Assembly (NCBI RefSeq): GCF_019890635.1
Contig: NZ_JAIOAB010000015.1
Coordinates: 1-64,000, forward strand
DNA: 64,000 nucleotides
Origin: Streptomyces sennicomposti
GTDB lineage: Bacteria > Actinomycetota > Actinomycetes > Streptomycetales > Streptomycetaceae
Direction of reading: 5' to 3'
Shown here one piece after another: positions 9,308-17,724 of this stretch (its first letter is position 1; each line of letters opens with the position of its first letter). Under the pieces are notes generated by a model that saw nothing but the letters and a program-made list of their open reading frames with translations, was not told the DNA's origin and made no database searches. A program made the translations under genes and the position numbers.

Positions 9308-12141
9308 TGACACCAATGAAGATCACGTTTCTGCTCACCTGGGGCGACGAGATGGGCGGCACGGAGCAGGCCGCCTACACCCAGGCGGCGCACCTGGCGC
9401 CCCGGCACACCGTCGAGGTGCTGAGCGTCTACAAGACGCGCGAACGTCCCTTCTTCGCCGTGGACGAGCAGGTCTCGGTGCGGTACCTGGTGGACCGCAC
9501 CGGCAAGACCCAGCGCCCGGTGCGTGAGAGCGATCTGAGCCCCGAGGAGTGCCGCCGGCTGGCCGGGCTGCCGAGCGAGCTGATCAGCCCCAAGTGGGAG
9601 GGCACCTTCGACGCCCTCTCCGACGTCGAGATGAGCCGCGCCCTGCGCACCATCGACACCGACGTCCTCATCAGCACCACGCCCGCCCTGATGTCCGCCG
9701 TCGCCGACCTGGCGCCCTCCCGGGTGATCACCATCCACCAGGAGCACCGGTCCTCGCAGTCGCGCGGCAGCACGGGCGAGCCGCTGCTGCAGCGCGCCCC
9801 CGAACTGGACGCGCTCGTGGTGCTGACGGAACGCACCAAGGAGTGGCTGGAGGAGTCGCTCGGCAAGGCCGCCCCGCGGCTGGCGGCCATCCCGAACGCC
9901 GTCCCCGAGGGCTTCCGGCCCCGCTCCAGCCTCACCGGCAAGAGCATCGTGATGCCGAGCCGGCTCGTTCCCGAGAAGCAGGTCGACCACGCCATCCAGG
10001 CCTTCGCCAAGGCCCTGCCCGACTGTCCCGGCTGGCGGCTGCGCATCTTCGGCGACGGCCCGCAGATGTCCCGGCTACGCAACCTGGTCCAGGGCCTCGG
10101 GGTGCACGACTCCGTCGAGATCCTCGGCTCCACCCAGCACATGACCGCGGAGTGGGCCAAGGCGAGCATCGCCCTGCTCTCCTCCAAGGGCGAGGCGTTC
10201 CCGCTGGTGCTCCTGGAGGCCTTCGCAGCCGGCGTCCCAGCGGTGGCGTACGACGTCGTCACCGGGCCGGCGGAGATCATCCGGCACGGCGTGGACGGAC
10301 TGCTCGTCCCGCCCGGCGACACCGAGAGCCTCACCGCGGCGATCACCACGCTGATGACGGATGAGGACCTGCTGCGCTCCTACGGCGAGCAGGCCTACGA
10401 GGGCTCGTCGCGTTTCGCCGCCGACGTGGTCGTCAAGCAGTGGGAAGAGCTGTTCACCGAACTCGTGCTGCGCCGCGACGACCCCAAGCGGATGGCGGAG
10501 CGCGCCGACCGCATGGCCCACCGCGTCACCCACGGCGGGGCCGGGCGCTTCCACGTGGCGGTCACCGCGGACCGCACCGCCCCCTCCACCGGCGACCAGC
10601 GCGCCCGCGAGCTGGTGATCGGCGCCGCCAACCGCTCCCTGGTCCGGGCCAGCGGCCGGCTCTCCGAGGTCCGCGACGACCTCCAGGGCGCGGACATCCT
10701 GCAGCGAAACTTCGAGACGGTCGTCGCCGCGCTGGAACACCACGACGTCCCCTACGTGCTGCTGCGCGGCGGTGACGACATCCAGCGCTACCGCGTGGCC
10801 GTGGACGCCAAGCACCAGCTGCGCACCCGCAAGGCGCTCGCCGCCGAGTACGAGGGCAAGGCGGTCTACGCCGAACTCCTCAAGCCCCGCACGCACGCCC
10901 CCGGCGTGCTCCTGGCCGAACGCCTCGAACCCGTCGGCGACGTGGCCGGGTTCCGGGTGTTCCGTCCCGTCGTGACCTCCAGCCGGACGCTGCGCTTCGG
11001 CCCCGCCTACGGCTGCGACATCGAGTTCTGGCGCCAGGTGCCCGAGGAGGAGGGCGGCGACGGCCAGTTCGTCGCGCCGCTGCGGCCCAGCGCGGCCGGC
11101 TCCCGGCTGCCGTCGCTGACCGCGGACGCCCGGCTGCGCGTCCGCGACCGCGAGTACCCCACACTGGAGCCGTTCACCAAGAAGCTGGTGAACGACATCA
11201 CCTTCCCCATCGACGTCGTCTACACCTGGGTCGACGACACCGACCCGGCGTGGGCCGAACGGCGCGCCCGGCGGCGTGCGGACCTCGGGCTCGCCCCCGC
11301 GGCGTCCGGCGACGAGGCGGCCCGGTTCCGCAACCGTGACGAACTGCGCTACTCGCTGCGCTCGCTCGCGATGTTCGCGCCCTGGGTGCGCAAGGTCTAC
11401 CTCGTCACCGACGACCAGCAGCCCGCCTGGCTGAACACCGCGCACCCGGGCATCGAGGTGGTCTCGCACCGCGACATCTTCTCCGACCCGAGCTGCCTGC
11501 CGAGCTTCAACTCGCACGCCATCGAGAGCCAGCTGCACCACATCGACGGCCTGGCCGAGCAGTTCCTGTACCTCAACGACGACTTCTTCATCGGCCGCCC
11601 GATCGGCCCGCAGAAGTTTTTCCAGTCCAACGGCAGGACCCGCTTCTTCTGGACCTCGACCACGGTCCCGATCGGCGAGGCGACCGAGGAGGACGAGGGC
11701 TACTTCGCCGCGGCGAAGAACAACCGCCGGCTGCTGGAGGAGCGCTTCGGGGTCACGGTCACCAACAGCTTCGCGCACGCCCCCTACGCCCTGCGCAGGA
11801 GCGTGCTGGAGCAGATCGAGGCGGACTTCCCGGAGAGCGTGGCACGCACCGCGGCCAACCCGATGCGCGGCTGGCAGGACGTGTCCATGGTGTCGTCGCT
11901 GCACCACCACTACGGCTACCTCACCGGGACGGCGGTGCCCAGCGGCATCCGATGCGCCTACATCGACGTCGGCAGCTACGACCGCCACCCCGAGCTGACG
12001 CGTCTGCTGACGGCTCGCGGGCACGACGTGTTCTGCCTCGCCGAGTCGCCGACCGCCGAGGTGCCCGCGGAGGAGCAGGCCCGCATCATCGAGGCGTTCC
12101 TGCGCGCCTACTTCCCGGTGAAGAGCCCCTACGAACTCTGA
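9304..12141 (+). CDS. GT4 glycosyltransferase fused to Stealth phosphotransferase
   Basis: A 945-residue bifunctional protein. Residues about 1-400 are a GT-B glycosyltransferase: N-terminal ITFLLTWGDEMGGTEQA, then MPSRLVPEKQVD and the nucleotide-sugar site GEAFPLVLLEAFA. Residues about 460-620 form the same module as the N-terminus of the 6558-8312 protein (ending YGCDIEFWRQ). Residues about 635-945 form a full Stealth domain (CR1 IDVVYTWVDDTDP near 636, YLNDDFFIG, KNNRRLLEERF, SSLHHHYGY). One polypeptide could therefore add a sugar and a sugar-phosphate in alternation. The ATG at 9304 overlaps the upstream stop; ATGs at 9307 and 9316 are alternatives. The operon ends in a strong hairpin. 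Confidence 0.87.
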   Translation: MMTPMKITFLLTWGDEMGGTEQAAYTQAAHLAPRHTVEVLSVYKTRERPFFAVDEQVSVRYLVDRTGKTQRPVRESDLSPEECRRLAGLPSELISPKWEGTFDALSDVEMSRALRTIDTDVLISTTPALMSAVADLAPSRVITIHQEHRSSQSRGSTGEPLLQRAPELDALVVLTERTKEWLEESLGKAAPRLAAIPNAVPEGFRPRSSLTGKSIVMPSRLVPEKQVDHAIQAFAKALPDCPGWRLRIFGDGPQMSRLRNLVQGLGVHDSVEILGSTQHMTAEWAKASIALLSSKGEAFPLVLLEAFAAGVPAVAYDVVTGPAEIIRHGVDGLLVPPGDTESLTAAITTLMTDEDLLRSYGEQAYEGSSRFAADVVVKQWEELFTELVLRRDDPKRMAERADRMAHRVTHGGAGRFHVAVTADRTAPSTGDQRARELVIGAANRSLVRASGRLSEVRDDLQGADILQRNFETVVAALEHHDVPYVLLRGGDDIQRYRVAVDAKHQLRTRKALAAEYEGKAVYAELLKPRTHAPGVLLAERLEPVGDVAGFRVFRPVVTSSRTLRFGPAYGCDIEFWRQVPEEEGGDGQFVAPLRPSAAGSRLPSLTADARLRVRDREYPTLEPFTKKLVNDITFPIDVVYTWVDDTDPAWAERRARRRADLGLAPAASGDEAARFRNRDELRYSLRSLAMFAPWVRKVYLVTDDQQPAWLNTAHPGIEVVSHRDIFSDPSCLPSFNSHAIESQLHHIDGLAEQFLYLNDDFFIGRPIGPQKFFQSNGRTRFFWTSTTVPIGEATEEDEGYFAAAKNNRRLLEERFGVTVTNSFAHAPYALRRSVLEQIEADFPESVARTAANPMRGWQDVSMVSSLHHHYGYLTGTAVPSGIRCAYIDVGSYDRHPELTRLLTARGHDVFCLAESPTAEVPAEEQARIIEAFLRAYFPVKSPYEL

Positions 12142-12159
12142 GGGAACCCTCGCGTACAA

Positions 12160-12200
12160 GGGCGTTGCCCCGGCACCGGACAGGTGCCGGGGCAACGCCC
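12160..12200. terminator. 18-bp perfect terminator after the Stealth operon
   Basis: Arms 12160-12177 and 12183-12200 are perfectly complementary over 18 bp with a 5-nt loop (ggaca). It should work on either strand and insulates galE from the operon. Confidence 0.85.
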
Positions 12201-12369
12201 GTTCCTCCGGTCGCGTGAACCCGGCCGTCCGGTTGCGTGAAACGGCGGAGAGGTTCTTCACAGCGACCTTCGAGCGATTCGTCACGCAATGCCCTGGTGT
12301 GCGGAATTCGATTTTCCCCGGGCCATCGGCCAAGGTGGTCGAAACGGTACGGACAGAGGAGACGGGACC

Positions 12370-13341
12370 ATGAACTGGCTGGTCACGGGAGGCGCCGGTT
12401 ACATCGGGGCGCACGTGGTACGCGCCCTCACCGAGGGCGGCGAGAGCGTGGTCGTCTACGACGACCTGTCGACCGGCTCGGCCGACCGCGTGCCCGACGG
12501 CGTGCCGCTGGTCGTGGGCACCGTGCTGGACGCGGAGCTCCTGGAGCGCACCCTGCGCGACCACGACGTCTCCGGTGTCGTGCACATCGCGGCCAAGAAG
12601 CAGGTGGGGGAGTCCGTCGAGCGGCCCCTCTACTACTACCGGGAGAACGTCACCGGTCTGCAGACCCTGCTGGCCGCCATGACCGCCACCGGCGTCGACC
12701 GGATCGTCTTCTCCTCCTCCGCCGCGGTGTACGGCATGCCGGACGTGGACCTCGTCACCGAGGACACCCCCTGCGTGCCCATGAGCCCCTACGGCGAGAC
12801 CAAGCTGGTCGGCGAGTGGCTGATCGCCGCCGCCGCCCGGGCGCACGGCCTCAAGGCCGCCGCCCTGCGCTACTTCAACGTGGCCGGCGCCGCCACGCCC
12901 GAGCTGTCCGACTCGGGCGCCTTCAACCTCGTCCCGATGGTGTTCGAGCGGCTGGAGGCCGGCCGTGCGCCCCTGATCTTCGGCGACGACTACGCCACGC
13001 CGGACGGCACCTGCGTACGCGACTACATCCACGTCCAGGACATCGCCTCCGCCCACCTGGCCGCCGCCCGCCGCCTCGCCGACGCCCCCGAGGGCACCTC
13101 GCTCGTCCTCAACATCGGCCGGGGCGAGGGCAGTTCGGTGCGCGAGATGGTGGACCTCATCCTCAAGACGACCGGCCGGGAGGACATCGCCCCCGAGGTG
13201 ACCGACCGCCGCCCCGGCGACCCGGCGCGCGTCGTCGCCTCGGCCGACCGCATCCGCGCGGAACTGGGCTGGAGCGCCCGGCACGGCCTGACCGACATGA
13301 TCGAGTCCGCCTGGCAGGGCTGGCGCCACCGGCACGGCTGA
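12370..13341 (+). CDS. galE: UDP-glucose 4-epimerase
   Basis: NAD-dependent epimerase interconverting UDP-glucose and UDP-galactose, a member of the extended short-chain dehydrogenases. The ATG at 12370 is chosen because GAGGAG ends 9 bp upstream and the Rossmann motif GGAGYIG follows 8 residues later; upstream in-frame codons would add an unrelated extension. The catalytic serine lies in FSSSAAVYG and the catalytic Tyr-Lys in SPYGETK. 323 residues, normal length. It sits between the Stealth operon and proB behind its own terminator; supply of UDP-galactose to the wall polymer is a plausible role (inference). Confidence 0.92.
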   Translation: MNWLVTGGAGYIGAHVVRALTEGGESVVVYDDLSTGSADRVPDGVPLVVGTVLDAELLERTLRDHDVSGVVHIAAKKQVGESVERPLYYYRENVTGLQTLLAAMTATGVDRIVFSSSAAVYGMPDVDLVTEDTPCVPMSPYGETKLVGEWLIAAAARAHGLKAAALRYFNVAGAATPELSDSGAFNLVPMVFERLEAGRAPLIFGDDYATPDGTCVRDYIHVQDIASAHLAAARRLADAPEGTSLVLNIGRGEGSSVREMVDLILKTTGREDIAPEVTDRRPGDPARVVASADRIRAELGWSARHGLTDMIESAWQGWRHRHG

Positions 13342-13519
13342 GACGCCGCGTGTTCCGTTGTCGTCTCTGAGGCACGTGGCCGGCAGACCGGCAGCCGATG
13401 GCCCGGGGGCCGATGGTCCGGTGGTTGAAACGGACGGGCGTCGGCCCACCCCCTTCGCGTAGATTCGGCGTGGACTGCCGGTGCGGCGGCCGGATCGACG
13501 CGAAGGGCAAGAGGACAAG

Positions 13520-14668
13520 GTGGCAGGGGCAAGGCAGGGCGGGACCGCGGCCAGGCAGCCGGTGGTCGGGGCCCGCAGGATCGTCGTCAAGGTGGGCTCC
13601 TCGTCGCTGACCACCGCGGCCGGCGGCCTGGACGCCGACCGCGTGGACGCGCTCGTGGACGTGCTCGCCAAGAGCCGGGACGGCGGCGAGAAGGAGATCG
13701 TCCTCGTCTCCTCCGGCGCCATCGCCGCCGGACTCGCCCCGCTGGGGCTGCGCCGCCGCCCCAAGGACCTCGCCCGCCAGCAGGCCGCGGCCAGCGTCGG
13801 CCAGGGCCTGCTCGTCGCCCGCTACACCGCCTCCTTCGCCCGCTACGGCGTCCGCGTCGGCCAGGTGCTGCTGACCGGCGACGACACCAGCCGCCGCGCC
13901 CACCACCGCAACGCCTCCCGCACCCTGGACAAGCTGCTGGCGATGGGCGCCCTGCCCGTCGTCAACGAGAACGACACCGTCGCCACCGACGAGATCCGCT
14001 TCGGCGACAACGACCGCCTCGCCGCCCTCGTCGCCCACCTCGTCCACGCCGACCTGCTCGTCCTGCTCTCCGACGTCGACGGCGTCTACGACGGCGACCC
14101 CAGCAGGCCCGGCACCTCCCGGATAGCCGAGGTGCGCGGCCCCGCCGACCTGGCCGGCGTCGAGATCGGCAGCGCGGGCAAGGCCGGCGTCGGCACCGGC
14201 GGCATGGTCACCAAGGTCGAGGCGGCCCGGATCGCCGCCGCCGCCGGCATCCCCGTGGTGCTCACCAGCGCCGTCCACGCCGCCGACGCCCTGTCCGGCG
14301 GCGACACCGGCACCTACTTCCACCCCACCGGCAAGCGCTCCGCCGACCGGCTGCTCTGGCTCCAGCACGCCTCCACCCCGCAGGGCTCGCTCACCCTCGA
14401 CGACGGGGCGGTCCGCGCGGTCGTCGAGGGCCGCAAGTCGCTGCTGCCGGCCGGCATCGCCGCCGTCGAGGGCGACTTCACCGCCGGCGACCCGGTCGAG
14501 CTGCGCGACGGGCGGGGGCGCGCGGTGGCCCGCGGCCTCGTCAACTTCGACGCCAAGGAGATCCCCCGGCTGATCGGCCGCTCCACCCGCGAACTCGCCC
14601 GCGAGCTGGGACCGGCGTACGAACGCGAGGTCGTACACAGGGACGGTCTGGTGGTCCTGGAGCCGTAA
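13520..14668 (+). CDS. proB: Glutamate 5-kinase
   Basis: Phosphorylates glutamate to gamma-glutamyl phosphate, the first step of proline synthesis. An amino-acid kinase domain (IVVKVGSSSLTT near the N-terminus, SSGAIAAG, NENDTVA, FGDNDRLAA, GTGGMVTK) is followed by a C-terminal PUA domain (about 290-375). The GTG at 13520 is preceded by GAGGA; it gives 382 residues. An earlier GTG at 13481 would add a low-complexity extension. proA lies about 1 kb downstream, separated by one conserved hypothetical gene. Confidence 0.94.
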   Translation: MAGARQGGTAARQPVVGARRIVVKVGSSSLTTAAGGLDADRVDALVDVLAKSRDGGEKEIVLVSSGAIAAGLAPLGLRRRPKDLARQQAAASVGQGLLVARYTASFARYGVRVGQVLLTGDDTSRRAHHRNASRTLDKLLAMGALPVVNENDTVATDEIRFGDNDRLAALVAHLVHADLLVLLSDVDGVYDGDPSRPGTSRIAEVRGPADLAGVEIGSAGKAGVGTGGMVTKVEAARIAAAAGIPVVLTSAVHAADALSGGDTGTYFHPTGKRSADRLLWLQHASTPQGSLTLDDGAVRAVVEGRKSLLPAGIAAVEGDFTAGDPVELRDGRGRAVARGLVNFDAKEIPRLIGRSTRELARELGPAYEREVVHRDGLVVLEP

Positions 14669-14673
14669 TGCCC

Positions 14674-14716
14674 CGAAACGTCCGGACAGCCGGGCGTGGA
14701 ATGCGGGGACGTTCCG
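14674..14716 (+). terminator. Probable proB terminator
   Basis: cgaaacgtcc (14674-14683) pairs with ggacgttccg (14707-14716) over 9 of 10 bases around a 23-nt loop. It lies just after the proB stop codon. Confidence 0.4.
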
Positions 14717-14801
14717 TAAAACCGCCCCATGAAGCCGTGCGGGCTGCTGCACTTTGTCCGAGGGACACATTCCGCACGAGCACTGGGTGAAGGAGGCCGT
14801 C

Positions 14802-15389
14802 GTGAGACGAGTACGCCCTGGGGCGGCGGCGTCCCGCGGTGGTGCCGGCGGGTCCCCCTCCCGTACGACCGGCGGGGAACGCGCCCTGACCAGCGTGGCG
14901 ACCGGCGACCGCCACGACCAGGAGCGCGAGGCCGGCCAGCCGCGCGGCCCGGAGCGCACCGCCGAGGACGCGCGGGAGGCGCGCGAGCCGGGCCGGACGG
15001 CGCACGAGACGGGACCGGCGTGCGACGGCCGCGCACAACCGGCGGACCTGCCCCGGCTGTGGCACATCACCCTGCGGGTCTCCGGCGCCCGGACCCCGGT
15101 CCAGGAGGTCCGGCGCGGTCTGGAGCAGCTCGCCCACGACCACCCCTTCCTGCTGACCAGCCGCTACGCCGACGACCACGCGGAGGTCCGCTACTGGGAG
15201 GAGGCCCGCGACCTGCACGACGCCGCCGCCGTCGCCCTCCGGCTGTGGGGCGAGCACCGGCGCACCGCCCAGCTGCCGCCCTGGGAGATCGTCGGTCTGG
15301 AGGTCGTCGACCGCGACGCCTACCACCAGCGTCTCGCCGAGGGCTACGGCCCGCCCCCGGCCACCCCGGTCGGCGTCCACCCCTTCTGA
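14802..15389 (+). CDS. Conserved hypothetical protein between proB and proA
   Basis: 195 residues. The GTG at 14802 is chosen because AAGGAGG lies 5-6 bp upstream; an upstream TTG at 14754 would put that site inside the gene. The first 80 residues are low-complexity Arg/Glu/Gly/Thr-rich and probably disordered. The C-terminal 110 residues are compact and look conserved, starting [19 protein letters not shown], and include [20 protein letters not shown] and [19 protein letters not shown] do not recognise a function. No membrane segment is visible. Position between proB and proA is typical for streptomycetes but does not show a role in proline synthesis. Confidence 0.75.
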   Translation: MRRVRPGAAASRGGAGGSPSRTTGGERALTSVATGDRHDQEREAGQPRGPERTAEDAREAREPGRTAHETGPACDGRAQPADLPRLWHITLRVSGARTPVQEVRRGLEQLAHDHPFLLTSRYADDHAEVRYWEEARDLHDAAAVALRLWGEHRRTAQLPPWEIVGLEVVDRDAYHQRLAEGYGPPPATPVGVHPF

Positions 15390-15416
15390 GGGCGCGAGCA
15401 GGCAGCCCGGCTTCTC

Positions 15417-15554
15417 GGGGCGCACGCCGGTGGCCCGGCTTCTGGGGGCGCACGCCGGTCGCCCGGCTTCTGGGGGCGCGCCGGTCGCCCGGCTCCTGGG
15501 GGCGCGCGCCGGTCGCCCGGCTTCCGGGAGCGCGCGCCGGTGGCCCGGACGTCT
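15417..15554 (+). repeat. 28-bp tandem repeat, about 5.5 units, each a small hairpin
   Basis: Units start at 15417, 15445, 15473 (26 bp), 15499 and 15527, preceded by a partial unit from 15391. Each has the form ggggcgcacgccggtSgcc plus cggcttctg. Within a unit gccgg and ccggc flank a tSgc loop, giving a 5-bp hairpin repeated in series; the last unit has one arm mutated. It fills the gap before proA and no gene is visible here. Confidence 0.8.
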
Positions 15555-15607
15555 CCCGCCGGTCCCTTTTGACCCGTCTCGCGGCGTCTCGGGGTGTGGG
15601 ACGTCCG

Positions 15608-15636
15608 GTGAACGGGCGCGCGCCGCGCACTACCCT
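15608..15636 (+). promoter_or_regulatory. proA promoter, leaderless geometry
   Basis: GTGAAC (15608-15613), 17-bp spacer and TACCCT (15631-15636) end 6 nt before the proA ATG. No ribosome binding site is visible, so transcription probably starts at the ATG itself. Confidence 0.5.
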
Positions 15637-15642
15637 TCCCCC

Positions 15643-16929
15643 ATGACCACGCTCTCGCCGTACGACTCGATGTCCCCGGTCGCCCAGGCCGCCTACCGGG
15701 CCAAGGCCGCCGCCGCCGACCTCGCGCCGCTGCCGCGCGCCGAGAAGGACGACGCGCTGCTCGCGGTCGCGGACGCCCTGGAGGTCCGCACCGGCGAGAT
15801 CGTCGAGGCCAACGCCAAGGACGTCGCCAAGGCCCGCGCGGCCGGCACCGGCGAGGCCATCGTGGACCGGCTCACGCTCACCCCGGAGCGGGTGCGGGCC
15901 ATCGCCGCCGACGTGCGCGACGTGGTGGCGCTGCCCGACCCGGTCGGCGAGGTGGTCCGCGGCTCCACCCTGCCCAACGGGCTCGACCTGCGCCAGGTCC
16001 GCGTCCCGCTCGGCGTGGTCGGCATCATCTACGAGGCCCGCCCCAACGTCACCGTCGACGCCGCCGCCCTGTGCCTGAAGTCGGGCAACGCGGTGCTGCT
16101 GCGCGGCTCCGCCTCCGCCTACGAGTCGAACACCGCCCTGGTCCGGGTGATCCGCGACGCGGTCGGCGGTGCCGGGCTGCCCGCCGACGCCGTGCAGCTG
16201 GTGCCCGGCGAGAGCCGGGACAGCGTGCGCGAGCTGATGCGCGCCCGCGGCCTGGTCGACGTGCTGATCCCGCGCGGCGGCGCCTCCCTGATCCGGACCG
16301 TCGTCAACGAGTCCACCGTCCCGGTGATCGAGACCGGCACCGGCAACTGCCACGTCTACGTCGACGCCCAGGCCGACCTCGACATGGCCGTGGACATCCT
16401 GGTCAACTCCAAGGCGCAGCGCCCCAGCGTCTGCAACGCCGCCGAGACCCTCCTCGTCCACCAGGACATCGCCGCCGAGTTCCTGCCGCGGGCCCTGGAC
16501 GCGCTCGCCGACGCCGGGGTCACCGTGCACGCCGACGAGCGGGTGATGGCGTACGCCAAGGACTCCCGGGCCACGGTCGTCGAGGCCACCCCGGAGGACT
16601 GGGACACCGAGTACCTGTCCTACGACATCGCCGCCGCCGTCGTGGACTCGCTTGACCGGGCCGTCGCGCACATCCGGCTGTGGTCCTCCGGCCACACCGA
16701 GGCGATCGTCACCACCTCGCAGCAGGCCGCCCGCCGGTTCACCCAGCTGGTCGACTCCACCACGGTCGCCGTGAACGCCTCCACCCGCTTCACCGACGGC
16801 GGCCAGTTCGGCTTCGGCGCGGAGATCGGCATCTCCACGCAGAAGCTGCACGCCCGCGGCCCGATGGGGCTGCCCGAGCTGACCAGCACGAAGTACATCG
16901 TCACCGGCGACGGGCACATCCGCCGCTGA
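15643..16929 (+). CDS. proA: Gamma-glutamyl phosphate reductase
   Basis: NADPH-dependent reduction of gamma-glutamyl phosphate to glutamate semialdehyde, second step of proline synthesis. 428 residues. The protein begins directly with a typical ProA N-terminus ([20 protein letters not shown]). It contains the conserved [21 protein letters not shown] stretch in two parts, [10 protein letters not shown], the catalytic cysteine in [15 protein letters not shown], and the terminal [15 protein letters not shown] motif. The ATG has no Shine-Dalgarno sequence and a -10 box 6 nt upstream, so the message is probably leaderless. Confidence 0.95.
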   Translation: MTTLSPYDSMSPVAQAAYRAKAAAADLAPLPRAEKDDALLAVADALEVRTGEIVEANAKDVAKARAAGTGEAIVDRLTLTPERVRAIAADVRDVVALPDPVGEVVRGSTLPNGLDLRQVRVPLGVVGIIYEARPNVTVDAAALCLKSGNAVLLRGSASAYESNTALVRVIRDAVGGAGLPADAVQLVPGESRDSVRELMRARGLVDVLIPRGGASLIRTVVNESTVPVIETGTGNCHVYVDAQADLDMAVDILVNSKAQRPSVCNAAETLLVHQDIAAEFLPRALDALADAGVTVHADERVMAYAKDSRATVVEATPEDWDTEYLSYDIAAAVVDSLDRAVAHIRLWSSGHTEAIVTTSQQAARRFTQLVDSTTVAVNASTRFTDGGQFGFGAEIGISTQKLHARGPMGLPELTSTKYIVTGDGHIRR

Positions 16930-16931
16930 CG

Positions 16932-16958
16932 GTCCGGGGCCGCGAGGGGCCGCCGGAC
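16932..16958 (+). terminator. proA terminator
   Basis: gtccgg/ccggac plus an inner ggcc/ggcc give about 10 bp with one bulge around a 6-nt loop, directly after the proA stop. Confidence 0.55.
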
Positions 16959-17052
16959 GGCCCGCCGGCGACGGCCGGAAACCGCGTCTCAGCAGGTGGA
17001 TGAATTTCCGTACCGTCTGCCCAAATTGACCCCCCAGGTCTACTCTGGGTCT

Positions 17053-17613
17053 GTGCCGGAGGACGTGGGGGGCACGCCGTTCCCTGACGGCTGGGAGCCC
17101 GACGACGACCACGACCGCGGGGTGTCGGACGAAGAGTTCGCCTCCGTGGTCTTCGACGAGGCCTTCGTACAGGCGGCCGTGATCCACGAGCCGACCGCCG
17201 TGGAACGCCTCCTGGCCGCCGCGCAGGCCAGAGCCGAGGCCTCCGAGGCCGAGGCCCGAAGAGCCCACGCCCGCGGCGAGCGCTACGACGACGCCTACGG
17301 CCGCCGCGGCTACGGACCCGAACACGATTTCGACGACCTGGACGATCCCGACGTCCTCGACGGCCCCTACGGCGGCCCGGGAGCCTTCGGGAAGCAGGTC
17401 CGCTGGCATCGCCCCGTCGCCTGGGTGCTCGCCCTGGTGATGGGCATCGGCATGGTCGCGCTGGCCTTCGCCGCGGTCTACCGGGGCGGTTCCTCCGGCG
17501 ACCGGGACCAGGTGCCGCCGCCCGCCTCCGCCGGCCTGGAGCAGGGCACCGCCGCCGCGCCCTCCGCCGGCCACTCGCGGCCGCCCGTCCCGGCGGCGCC
17601 GCCCACCCGCTGA
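17053..17613 (+). CDS. Single-pass membrane protein with VVFDE motif (first of pair)
   Basis: 186 residues, function unknown. The N-terminal cytoplasmic part carries the motif SVVFDEAFVQAA near residue 33, followed by an Ala/Arg/Glu-rich probably helical region, acidic patches and one transmembrane helix (VLALVMGIGMVALAFAAVY, about residues 122-143) with a short Pro/Ala-rich tail outside. The GTG at 17053 is chosen because a TACTCT -10 box ends 6 nt upstream (leaderless geometry); the GTG at 16996 has no ribosome binding site and would place that box within the gene. The next gene has the same motif and layout, so the two are probably related. Confidence 0.7.
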   Translation: MPEDVGGTPFPDGWEPDDDHDRGVSDEEFASVVFDEAFVQAAVIHEPTAVERLLAAAQARAEASEAEARRAHARGERYDDAYGRRGYGPEHDFDDLDDPDVLDGPYGGPGAFGKQVRWHRPVAWVLALVMGIGMVALAFAAVYRGGSSGDRDQVPPPASAGLEQGTAAAPSAGHSRPPVPAAPPTR

Positions 17614-17724
17614 CGGCCGGGGCGCGGTCCCGGGGGAGCCGGGCCGTCGTCTGGGTGAGGGCATGTCAGAAGTTGGCCTGCGGTGGGGTGTTTACCCGCG
17701 CTGCGCGGAACCCACCCTGAAAGT

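Noticed and set aside
13426..13464. TTGAAA and TAGATT as a proB promoter
   Set aside because: The spacing is about 29 bp, far outside the 16-19 bp range.
10075..13764. 1229-codon open frame on the minus strand opposite the Stealth operon, galE and proB
   Set aside because: Shadow frame spanning three well-supported plus-strand genes and their terminator.
17026..17046. TTGACC and TACTCT as a -35/-10 pair
   Set aside because: The spacer is only 9 bp. TACTCT is kept as a -10, but TTGACC cannot be its -35.
15067..17664. 865-codon minus-strand frame including the 28-bp repeats
   Set aside because: Antisense to proA and its neighbours. The repetitive protein is only the translation of the tandem repeat.
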